Assembly (NCBI GenBank): GCA_039802005.1
Contig: JBDRVV010000026.1
Span: forward strand, 1-33,589
Source: a candidate division WOR-3 bacterium
GTDB taxonomy: Bacteria; Hydrothermota; Tepidihabitantia; SM23-42; JAOAFX01
Length of the DNA stretch: 33,589 nucleotides
Reading direction: 5' to 3'
Part shown: positions 24,772-32,225 of the stretch, piece by piece
How the letters are laid out: the number at the start of each line of letters is the position of its first letter
How positions within the stretch are numbered: position 1 is the first letter of the stretch
Made by a program: the position numbers and the translations under genes
Notes under the pieces: generated by a model
What the model was told of the DNA's origin: nothing
The model's database searches: none
What the model saw: the letters and a program-made list of their open reading frames with translations, nothing else

Positions 24772-25359
24772 ATGGTGGATGAGTTATTGAATAAGATAGA
24801 AGACCGCGGTTTGGGTTTACCATTCATTTCACAAAAAGATGGTGAGACAATAACTTCAAAAACGGGTGAGAAACAAAAGCAAAAATTCTCCCAAACTGCA
24901 ACCGTGGTCTTTGAAACAATCAGTGCATTGGGTGGTATAAAGATTGATACTTTAGAGATAGTAGGTAGTAATCAGAGCCTACTATTTGATATTGGAGAAG
25001 GTGATCTTATAGGGCATATTTATGCTACAAGCCAGAAAGGTGTCCTGGATAGTATCTACAATGCCATAAAAGAGATAAGAACGCATAAAAAGACTGAGGG
25101 TGTCGAGGAAGAAAAACCAAAAGAAAAATTCGGACCCGAATTTCTTGACCAGTTGAAATCAATCGTTCAGGATTATCTCGGTGATTTTGCTGATAGGGTA
25201 TTTCAGAACCAACTCAAGGCACAGAGGATAAAAGCAGAAGAGCTCTACGAAGAGGATATTAGAAGATTTATTTTCGCTTTAGGCAAGGCAGCAGGAATGA
25301 TTATCGGACCAACCAAAGGAAAAGATTTGACCAATAAATTGCTGGCAAAATTAAAATAG
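24772..25359 (+). CDS. Second LC7-like domain protein
   Basis: A 195-residue soluble protein. The first half again resembles a roadblock/LC7 unit: FSQTATVVFETISALG, then IDTLEIVGSNQSLLFDIGEG, then DLIGHIYATSQKGVLDSIYN. A charged KEKPK-type linker and a helical tail (about 125-195, FLDQLKSIVQDYLGDFADR onward) follow, the same organisation as the upstream gene but shorter. The two are probably diverged relatives and may pair, as LC7 proteins form dimers. AGGAGG sits on the upstream stop codon, four bases before the ATG. No function can be assigned beyond the context of the module. Confidence 0.58.
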   Translation: MVDELLNKIEDRGLGLPFISQKDGETITSKTGEKQKQKFSQTATVVFETISALGGIKIDTLEIVGSNQSLLFDIGEGDLIGHIYATSQKGVLDSIYNAIKEIRTHKKTEGVEEEKPKEKFGPEFLDQLKSIVQDYLGDFADRVFQNQLKAQRIKAEELYEEDIRRFIFALGKAAGMIIGPTKGKDLTNKLLAKLK

Positions 25360-25367
25360 GAGGTTTT

Positions 25368-25739
25368 ATGGAATTTGTTTTATTTACTGCACCATTCGGG
25401 ATTGAAGAATCTACCTATCAATCCCTGGCAGTAATTCCCAATTATATTCTGGTCTTGGGTGCACTATTATTGTGGCTTGCTTTTATATTCTTAGGGATAA
25501 TTGCCCGAAGATATGAAATAGTGCTGGGCGAAAAAACGAACTGGCAGTTTATGATTATTGCGCCTACGGGCATTCTTCTATTTGCTATAATCCAATTGAT
25601 ATTCTGCGGCATTGGCGGTAAAATGATGTTGCCTAAAGGAGGCATTAACTATCTTGCTTATGGTCTGTTTTTTATTTCTGGCATTCTCTCGCTTGTGGCA
25701 AATTTAAGGTTTTATGGTGTCACCAAGGGAAAGCAATAA
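25368..25739 (+). CDS. Small 3-TM membrane protein of unknown function
   Basis: A 123-residue protein with three clear hydrophobic helices (about 25-48, 61-83 and 90-112). No conserved catalytic motif is visible. It is preceded by AGGAGG and lies 8 bases after the LC7-like gene, so it belongs to the same transcript. It shares size and topology with the next gene, although the two sequences do not obviously align. Confidence 0.68.
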   Translation: MEFVLFTAPFGIEESTYQSLAVIPNYILVLGALLLWLAFIFLGIIARRYEIVLGEKTNWQFMIIAPTGILLFAIIQLIFCGIGGKMMLPKGGINYLAYGLFFISGILSLVANLRFYGVTKGKQ

Positions 25740-25757
25740 AAAATTTCAGGAGGTTTT

Positions 25758-26108
25758 ATGAGGCCTGACATAATTGCAGAAATAATCTTTATGGTGGCAA
25801 TTCTACTTGCCATTGTTTCGTTAATAATTTTCGGGATTATTCTTAAAAGGCTTTTAACTCTTATCGGTGGTAAGGGAATATGGATTTTCCCGATAATCGG
25901 AAGCATATTCCTGATTGCGGTAGCGGGATTCCATATCTACAGAATGATTTTTTATTTCCCGCTTTTGAGTGTTGCAGGACCGGGTGATTTGTTTGATTTA
26001 ATCGTCGGTTCTCTCAGACTCGCAAGATATGAGAGTTTCCTTTTTCTTGGTGCGGGTCTTTTCCCACTTATTGGCGGGGTTCTTTATTACTCGGCAAGTT
26101 CTAAATGA
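25758..26108 (+). CDS. Small 3-TM membrane protein of unknown function
   Basis: A 116-residue protein with helices at about 6-27, 35-57 and 90-110. The loop between the last two holds GPGDLFDLIVGSLRLARYES. No family recognised. Preceded by AGGAGG; last gene of the module before the TonB operon's own promoter begins four bases after its stop. Confidence 0.68.
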   Translation: MRPDIIAEIIFMVAILLAIVSLIIFGIILKRLLTLIGGKGIWIFPIIGSIFLIAVAGFHIYRMIFYFPLLSVAGPGDLFDLIVGSLRLARYESFLFLGAGLFPLIGGVLYYSASSK

Positions 26109-26111
26109 CCC

Positions 26112-26139
26112 TTGACATTAATGCCATTTTCATTATAAT
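26112..26139 (+). promoter_or_regulatory. Consensus sigma70 promoter of the exbB-exbD-exbD-tonB operon
   Basis: Perfect TTGACA (26112-26117), 16 bases, perfect TATAAT (26134-26139). A short leader with AAAGGAGG (26151-26158) precedes ATG 26167, so this is a leadered message. No Fur-box-like palindrome was evident around it. Confidence 0.82.
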
Positions 26140-26166
26140 GTAAAGTATAGAAAGGAGGCTAATTAT

Positions 26167-26790
26167 ATGGTTAAAGAATTTGCAATAGGTGGAAGCGTGA
26201 TGTGGCTTTTGTTGATCTGTATCATCCTGGGTCTGGCGATTATTATTGAAAGGTTATTTTCTTTGTTGTTTAAGATAAGATTAAATCCCAAGAGCTTTAT
26301 GGAAAAACTCATTCCAACGATTGATGCCCAGGGTGTTGATGCGGGGATTGCTTTATGTGATCAGACATCATCACCTGCAGCAAAGATTGCAAAGGCAATT
26401 CTTGAAAAGGCAGATAAAGGTAAGGATGCAATGGAAGAGGTTGCGGCACGGGCAGCAGCAGTTGAACTTGCATTCCTTGATCGGGGAATGGCACTCCTTG
26501 CTGGTTTGACGACCGTTGCACCATTTTTAGGGTTCTTGGGAACGGTTACCGGAATGATCCGTGCATTTGCCGCAATCGCTGCCGCAGGAGAGGTTGAACC
26601 AACAATCGTTGCCAGTGGTATCTCTGAGGCATTGATAACGACAAAATGGGGTCTTTTGATTGCAACACCCCTGGCAATTCTCCATATTTTATTCTCAGGC
26701 AAGGTGGATGGTTACACAAAAGATATGGAGGAAGTTGCTGCAGGTTTGATTGATTATTTACTTGAGCATTATCAGAAAAGGAAAAAATAG
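26167..26790 (+). CDS. exbB: ExbB/TolQ/MotA-family proton channel protein
   Basis: A 207-residue inner-membrane protein of the TonB motor. One helix near the N-terminus (about 10-28), a cytoplasmic domain (about 32-105), then the conserved two-helix core (about 108-135 and 155-178). The core includes GLTTVAPFLGFLGTVTGMI and SGISEALITTKWGLLIATPLA, the signature of ExbB/TolQ. It conducts protons with ExbD to energise TonB. TolQ is the alternative but the adjacent TonB and receptor genes favour ExbB. The stop is directly followed by the first exbD start. Confidence 0.93.
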   Translation: MVKEFAIGGSVMWLLLICIILGLAIIIERLFSLLFKIRLNPKSFMEKLIPTIDAQGVDAGIALCDQTSSPAAKIAKAILEKADKGKDAMEEVAARAAAVELAFLDRGMALLAGLTTVAPFLGFLGTVTGMIRAFAAIAAAGEVEPTIVASGISEALITTKWGLLIATPLAILHILFSGKVDGYTKDMEEVAAGLIDYLLEHYQKRKK

Positions 26791-27255
26791 ATGGAGTTAA
26801 GGCAGAAGAAAAAAATAATTCCCAACATTCCTACTGCCTCAATGGGTGACATTGCTTTTTTGATAATTATCTTCTTTATGACTACCACAGTTTTTACAAG
26901 AGAAAAGGGAATAAAGATGCTCCTTCCTGAAAAATCACAGCAGGAAACAAAGGTCAAACCCGAAAATGTCGTTTCAATTCTGATAAATCCCGAAGGTGCA
27001 CTCAGGCTCAAGGCTTCAGGTTATGATGGTTTAGACATTTCTCCACAAAGTTATTCAGAGGTGCGGAGAATTGTTGAAGAGAAACTCTTAGAAAGAGACA
27101 CCTTACTGGTCGTTTCATTAAAGACAAGCAAGGATGCAAGGTATCAGGCAATGATTGCGGTTCTTGACCAAATAAAGTTATGCCGGGTTATCACCCAGGA
27201 TGGCAGGGAATTGAGGGCAAATAAAATTAGTTTAATCCCAACGAGTGAGGAATAA
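26791..27255 (+). CDS. exbD: ExbD/TolR-family protein, first copy
   Basis: A 154-residue bitopic protein. Its single helix (about 17-36) follows IPTASMGDIAFLIIIFFM, in which D20 matches the proton-carrying aspartate of ExbD. A periplasmic domain follows, with VVSILINPEGALRL and YQAMIAVLDQIKLC as the usual strand and helix signatures. It starts at the base after the exbB stop and shares one base with the second exbD (TAATG). The C-terminal ~20 residues (GRELRANKISLIPTSEE) extend beyond the core. Confidence 0.9.
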   Translation: MELRQKKKIIPNIPTASMGDIAFLIIIFFMTTTVFTREKGIKMLLPEKSQQETKVKPENVVSILINPEGALRLKASGYDGLDISPQSYSEVRRIVEEKLLERDTLLVVSLKTSKDARYQAMIAVLDQIKLCRVITQDGRELRANKISLIPTSEE

Positions 27256-27671
27256 TGCGTAAGAGTATAATTAGAAGATTTACAAGAACTCCAGTGATAC
27301 CTACTGCTTCAACTGCTGATGTTGCATTCCTTCTGATTCTCTTTTTTATGGTTACTACCGTTTTCCGCGCTACAACCCTTAATTTAAAGCTCACTCTGCC
27401 CAAGGCAAAATCAACCGAGAGAATATTAATCCGCAGAAATATTACCCATATCTTTATTGATAATAACGGGCGGGTATTCATTGATGATAGTCTGGTGCCC
27501 AAGGAAAGGGTGAGTACGAGGATTGCACCGAAGATAGCAGAAAATTCAGAACTCGTGACTATATTGAATATTCATGAAGATATTGATTATGGGACAGTTG
27601 ATCTGGTTCTTGACCAATTGAAAGAGGCAAGGGCATTTAAAATAACATTCGCCACTGAATTTGGAGGTTAA
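27255..27671 (+). CDS. exbD: ExbD/TolR-family protein, second copy
   Basis: A 138-residue paralogue of the preceding protein. VIPTASTADVAFLLILFFMV carries the equivalent aspartate (D22), followed by a periplasmic domain with THIFIDNNGRVFID and VDLVLDQLKEARAF. Both copies keep the key aspartate, so both should be functional. Tandem exbD genes are known in several Bacteroidota-like and other phyla and may form a heteromeric ExbD pair. Starts with a one-base overlap. Confidence 0.9.
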   Translation: MRKSIIRRFTRTPVIPTASTADVAFLLILFFMVTTVFRATTLNLKLTLPKAKSTERILIRRNITHIFIDNNGRVFIDDSLVPKERVSTRIAPKIAENSELVTILNIHEDIDYGTVDLVLDQLKEARAFKITFATEFGG

Positions 27672-27672
27672 A

Positions 27673-28281
27673 ATGCGCGACCATAAATTGATGTACGGGG
27701 TCTATTTCCGGACCGGAATGTTGCTGGGAATAATCATTTTAATACTATTATTCCTTTTTGTTCCATACGCAGAGGTCGAACCATACAAATTAAGGAAGGA
27801 AATTGTGACGATGGTGGAGCAGATTTCTGCAGAGATAGAGAAGTATGAGGAACCACCACCGGTGGAAAGGCCCAAGGTCGCAGTTGCTGCAGCGGCAACA
27901 GAAGTTGCCGAAGAAGCAGTGGAAACAATTGCTGCAACCGAATTCAGGGAAGATATAATCAGAACCCAGCCCACTGGTCCAGAGATAGAGGTCATTCCTT
28001 ATGCAAAGGTAGAAGTGAAACCCAAACCAATTTCAATCCCAAAACCTGATTATCCCGAACTTGCAAGAAAAGCAGGAATAGAAGGAAAAGCGATTGTTGA
28101 GGCGATTGTAGATACAGATGGCAGTGTGATAGAAGCAAAAATATTTAAATCAAGTGGCAATCCAATGCTTGATGAGGCAGCAATTGCTGCGGCAAGAAGG
28201 GCAAAATTTACTCCGGCAAAACAAAGGGATATGTTTGTACGAGTTAGAGTTAACATACCTTTTGATTTTAAATTGCAGTAA
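27673..28281 (+). CDS. tonB: TonB energy-transducing protein
   Basis: A 202-residue protein. The N-terminal membrane anchor is at about 14-31. A Glu/Pro- and Ala/Glu-rich periplasmic linker (about 35-115, with EPPPVERPK and several KPK/IPKP units) follows. The C-terminal TonB domain (about 120-202) holds PDYPELARKAGIEGKAIVEA and NPMLDEAAIAAARRAKFTPA. It would contact the TonB box of receptors such as the one at 29445. GGAGGT four bases before ATG 27673 fixes the start; an in-frame TTG at 27661 would put the Shine-Dalgarno site within the gene. Confidence 0.9.
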   Translation: MRDHKLMYGVYFRTGMLLGIIILILLFLFVPYAEVEPYKLRKEIVTMVEQISAEIEKYEEPPPVERPKVAVAAAATEVAEEAVETIAATEFREDIIRTQPTGPEIEVIPYAKVEVKPKPISIPKPDYPELARKAGIEGKAIVEAIVDTDGSVIEAKIFKSSGNPMLDEAAIAAARRAKFTPAKQRDMFVRVRVNIPFDFKLQ

Positions 28282-28283
28282 TC

Positions 28284-28311
28284 TTGACAGATTTAAAAAA
28301 CTGAATATAAT
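28284..28311 (+). promoter_or_regulatory. Consensus sigma70 promoter of the lipoprotein/receptor genes
   Basis: Perfect TTGACA (28284-28289), 16 bases, perfect TATAAT (28306-28311). An ~80-base AT-rich leader precedes ATG 28399, with AAAGGAGG at 28386-28393. It is the longest leader in the window and contains a possible 21-codon reading frame (GTG 28337 to TGA 28402). Confidence 0.82.
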
Positions 28312-28398
28312 ATAAGTTAGGAGATATTGAAAGGGGGTGATAATAAAAAACAAATACCACGCTCTAATAATTTATATATATAAACAAAGGAGGAATAA

Positions 28399-29433
28399 AT
28401 GAAAAGGTTGAATTGGCTAAGCCTATTGGCAATCGTTGGATTGATATTTATAAGTTGTGGAAATGAACCACCAGAGGAATTTTACAATGGGACACCCGAA
28501 GATGATTCACTTATTAACACATTGCTTAATGGTTATCCTGAGTTCCTTAAGACTGACGATATTTTCGTAAATACTTACATTCCTGTTACTCTTGCTCCTG
28601 TTTCATTTCCGGTCTCTGATTCTTATTTCAAAGGTGAATCAGTTATTGTAAAGCAGCATGTTGATAGTCTACGTGATAATGTTGCTTCAAGTTCCCGTTT
28701 TAAGGACCTCTGGTACACGAAAGATACAACCTGTACTGCGTATCTTTATGATACATTTAATGTAATACGGGAGGTCCATTATGACCTATTATACAAAGGT
28801 TATTATTTCTGGCAGGGTGACACAGTTAAGAAACTTGATACAGTAATAGTTGAGACTGGTGGTGGTTATTATTCTTACGATACAATAACTGTTGAAGGAT
28901 TGCGCCATCTATATGTTGAGCCAGTAAAAGAGAAGGTATGGAATGAAGAATTAGGCGATTCCGTCTGGAAGGTTAAAGAACCGAGAGAATGGAAGTTAAA
29001 AAGAATATCCTATGGCAATTATGGGTTGCCTAATCGTGGTGCGAGCATTCCATATATTTACTACGTAATAATTACTTCAAACAATACCGGAGAGGTTGAC
29101 ACAATCTGGGCATCAAATACGGATACGCTTTATCAACATCATGCGATGAATCGTTTTTGCCATATTGACTCGCTCTTGGATTATGATAATGGAGATTCAT
29201 TAACAATAACCATTGTACTCGGCGGCACAATTACGAGTGATCTCTGCAGTTTCTTTGCGGCTCAGGATGGAAAGAAGGTTCATCTTCCTAACGGTTCAGG
29301 AAAAATTCAAATTACGGGTTCCGGAGTAAAGAATCTTGTTTTTGAGGTAATTGTGAACGATGGCTTCTATTATGTGAAACCTGCCAGTCCACTATTAGCA
29401 AGATTCTGGCTCATACCCGTAAGGGTTAAGTAA
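28399..29433 (+). CDS. Predicted lipoprotein of unknown function
   Basis: A 344-residue exported protein. The signal peptide ends in a lipobox (LIFISC, C20), so it should be lipid-anchored on the periplasmic side of a membrane or at the surface. The mature part is rich in Tyr, Asp and Thr and looks beta-stranded throughout (for instance a G-G-G-Y-Y-S-Y-D-T-I-T-V stretch near 155). No named domain was recognised. It sits 11 bases upstream of a TonB-dependent receptor in the same transcript, so it may be a ligand-binding or assembly partner of the receptor, by analogy with SusD-like pairs. It does not resemble SusD (no TPR-like helices), so this remains inference. Confidence 0.75.
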   Translation: MKRLNWLSLLAIVGLIFISCGNEPPEEFYNGTPEDDSLINTLLNGYPEFLKTDDIFVNTYIPVTLAPVSFPVSDSYFKGESVIVKQHVDSLRDNVASSSRFKDLWYTKDTTCTAYLYDTFNVIREVHYDLLYKGYYFWQGDTVKKLDTVIVETGGGYYSYDTITVEGLRHLYVEPVKEKVWNEELGDSVWKVKEPREWKLKRISYGNYGLPNRGASIPYIYYVIITSNNTGEVDTIWASNTDTLYQHHAMNRFCHIDSLLDYDNGDSLTITIVLGGTITSDLCSFFAAQDGKKVHLPNGSGKIQITGSGVKNLVFEVIVNDGFYYVKPASPLLARFWLIPVRVK

Positions 29434-29444
29434 GGAGGTGTGCG

Positions 29445-32213
29445 ATGAAGAAACTTTGGGCGTTAATCCTTGTCGGTGCATTGTTGTTCGGTGCCGAATA
29501 CGGCAAGATCACCGGCAGGGTAAGAGACGCTGAGACCGGCGAAGCATTGATCGGTGCTGATGTCATTGTTGAAGGAACAGAACTTGGTGCCGCGACTGAT
29601 GAAAAGGGTGAATTTGTGGTTCTCTATGTGCCAGCAGGAACATACAGCGTTACCGCTTCCTACCTCGGTTACGACCCATTTACCTATGCCCAAGTGGTTG
29701 TCAATGCTGACCAGACTACCACATTGAATTTCCGTTTGAAACCGACGGTTATTGAGGTTGAAAAAGTTACGGTTGTTGCTGAAAGACCACCGATTGTAGT
29801 TTCACAGACCCAGAGTGGTCATTCAGTTACTTCCAAGGATATATCTCGTTTACCTGTTACTACAATCAATCAGGTGGTTACACTGCAGGCTGGTGTTTCA
29901 ACATCCAATCTGGGAACTCATATTCGTGGTGGAAGAACTGACGAAGTCATATATTATGTTGATGGTATACAGACAAGGGTTCCTCATACCGGTGCCCAAT
30001 CAACCCAGATAAACGCCTCAGCGGTAGAAGAAGTTACGGTTGTCAGCGGTGGTTTTGATGCAGAATATGGAGATGCACTCAGCGGTGTCATCAACATCGT
30101 TACAAAAGAAGGTGGTACAAAACCTTCAGGCAGTTTCCGCTATCTTACTGATGAGGTCTTCTTTGTAGATAATCTTAAAGATAAATTGAATTTCGGTTAT
30201 AACTTCTATGATTTATCACTTGGTGGACCTGTACCTGCGGTTCAAAGATTGAGATACTTTTTATCAGGTGAGTTGACTTTAACCGATGCCTATAGGGAAG
30301 CGTTGTATAAAGTTCCGTCACCGAGAAATACCTATCGTGCCCAGGCAAGATTTTCCTATGGAATGCCTAACAATAAAGGAAAGGTTACTCTCAGCGGATT
30401 CAATTCTCGGGATCAGTATGTGACCTGGTCTTCTAAAAGTTTGAAATATTTCCAGAGAAGACCAATGAGCCGGACGAAGAATTACATTCTTTCAACAACG
30501 CTAAATTATATGTTCAGTGCCCAGACACTTCTCTCATTAAAAGCTGGCTTGACACATTATGACCGTGTCTATGGAACAAGGGATTATGAGTGGGAAGAAG
30601 AGAATAATCAAAAATGGTTCAATGATTATCGTATGAAGGCAGAACATGTGATTGAGTATCTTACTAAAGACCAATTACCACCAAAGGATGTGATCGTCGA
30701 TAGTGTAATGCAATATCATACTGAGTATACAAACCGCGATGTCCAGGCTTTGAGATACAATCCTTATGGAATTGAAGGAATGTATTATACCTATGGTGAT
30801 TATCGTGTATGGAGATACTGGCAAAATGATGATATTCAGATGCGTTTTGATATTTCCCATGCGGTTGGCAAAATCCATGAATTTAAGACCGGAATTGATT
30901 ATATCCAGTATAATCTAAAATACTACGACAATAACCTGCCCTGGGTTACCAACCCATTCTGGGATTATTATGAGCGGACTCCTTATAAATTAGCTGCTTA
31001 TGTCCAGGATAAAATGGATTTTGAAGGACTCATTGCCAGGGTTGGTCTGAGATTTGATTATTTTGACCCCAAGAGTGTTACTTATAAAGAGCCTAATAAT
31101 CCGAGGAATGATACACTTGTTGAGGCTGAAAAGAATTACAAGTTTTCACCGAGACTCGGTTTCTCCCTTCCAGTAACTGAAAGGATGAAATTCCGTTTCA
31201 ATTATGGTCATTATTTCCAGTTACCAGCACTTGATGATATGTACGGAACAACTGATACCGCAGTTATTAGGCTTGCACTCACCCGTGGAAATACCATTGT
31301 AGGAAATATATTTTTGAAACCGCAGAAGACAGTCCAGTATGAGGTCGGTATTGAGAACCAGTTTACCCAGGATGTTGTGATGGGATTCACTGCCTATTTC
31401 AAAGATGTCTATGACCTTTCCCAGATTCGTCAGGTGATTGCATTGCCAATGCCCTATTTCCAGTTCTTCAATGTTGACTATGGAAATATCAAAGGGTTTG
31501 AGTTAAGCATCCAGAAGACAATGTCTAATATGTGGGCAATGGGCTTGAGTTATACCCTTCAGTTTGCCAAAGGAACCGCTTCTTATGCGGGTGAATTCTA
31601 TTATGATTTCTATTATGGTGGAAATGACCCGATCACTGGCTTACCGCTCCAGCCACCGGTTATTGATTACTGGCTTGACTTTGATGAAAGAAATATTGTC
31701 AATGCAAATTTTGACCTTTCTCTACCTGAAGATTTTGTCTTCATTCCATTGCAGGGTTTCAGCTCTTCCCTTGTATTCTCGTTCCATTCAGGACAGCCAT
31801 ATACTCCACAGGACCTTAAGGGTAATAAAACTGGTGATGAGAATTCGGCAAGAATGCCGGGATACTGGAATGTTGATCTGAATGCGAGCAGGCCGATAAA
31901 GATTGGACCGGTAAAACTTAATATCAGCGCTTTGGTAAGAAACTTATTTAATACAAAACAAGTGAATAATGTTTATCCCACGACTGGTGAGCCTGACAAT
32001 CATGGTGATCCTGAACCAACAATTACACAATTCGGTTATATCACTATTGCATCAACCCGTTATTCGCCACAGGCAGATTATAATCATGATGGAATAGTTA
32101 CACCACCTGAGCAAAAGAAGGCATATATTGCAGCACGTAATGATTACTACCGTGACCCGACTTATTACAATGGTCCATTCAGGGTTCAAATTGGTGTAAG
32201 TTTAGGATTTTAA
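29445..32213 (+). CDS. TonB-dependent outer-membrane receptor with carboxypeptidase-regulatory-like N-terminal domain
   Basis: A 922-residue outer-membrane protein. Signal peptide (about 1-17), then a CarboxypepD_reg-like beta-sandwich (about 20-105, GKITGRVRDAETGEALIGAD), a plug domain (about 115-230, with IRGGRTDEVIYYVDGIQ and EYGDALSGVINIVTKEGG) and a 22-strand-type barrel to the C-terminus. It ends in alternating VQIGVSLGF as expected for barrel insertion. N-terminal domains of this type are frequent in SusC-like and related receptors. A canonical EF-hand loop is present at residues 878-889 (DYNHDGIVTPPE), probably in the last extracellular loop. Substrate unknown. AAGGAGGTG precedes the ATG; gene is adjacent to a lipoprotein. 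Confidence 0.9.
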   Translation: MKKLWALILVGALLFGAEYGKITGRVRDAETGEALIGADVIVEGTELGAATDEKGEFVVLYVPAGTYSVTASYLGYDPFTYAQVVVNADQTTTLNFRLKPTVIEVEKVTVVAERPPIVVSQTQSGHSVTSKDISRLPVTTINQVVTLQAGVSTSNLGTHIRGGRTDEVIYYVDGIQTRVPHTGAQSTQINASAVEEVTVVSGGFDAEYGDALSGVINIVTKEGGTKPSGSFRYLTDEVFFVDNLKDKLNFGYNFYDLSLGGPVPAVQRLRYFLSGELTLTDAYREALYKVPSPRNTYRAQARFSYGMPNNKGKVTLSGFNSRDQYVTWSSKSLKYFQRRPMSRTKNYILSTTLNYMFSAQTLLSLKAGLTHYDRVYGTRDYEWEEENNQKWFNDYRMKAEHVIEYLTKDQLPPKDVIVDSVMQYHTEYTNRDVQALRYNPYGIEGMYYTYGDYRVWRYWQNDDIQMRFDISHAVGKIHEFKTGIDYIQYNLKYYDNNLPWVTNPFWDYYERTPYKLAAYVQDKMDFEGLIARVGLRFDYFDPKSVTYKEPNNPRNDTLVEAEKNYKFSPRLGFSLPVTERMKFRFNYGHYFQLPALDDMYGTTDTAVIRLALTRGNTIVGNIFLKPQKTVQYEVGIENQFTQDVVMGFTAYFKDVYDLSQIRQVIALPMPYFQFFNVDYGNIKGFELSIQKTMSNMWAMGLSYTLQFAKGTASYAGEFYYDFYYGGNDPITGLPLQPPVIDYWLDFDERNIVNANFDLSLPEDFVFIPLQGFSSSLVFSFHSGQPYTPQDLKGNKTGDENSARMPGYWNVDLNASRPIKIGPVKLNISALVRNLFNTKQVNNVYPTTGEPDNHGDPEPTITQFGYITIASTRYSPQADYNHDGIVTPPEQKKAYIAARNDYYRDPTYYNGPFRVQIGVSLGF

Positions 32214-32225
32214 CAGGAGGCCAAG

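Noticed and set aside
26101-26166. Fur box or other iron operator at the exbB promoter
   Set aside because: No 19-base palindrome of the GATAATGATAATCATTATC type; only short AT-rich similarity that includes the -10 box itself.
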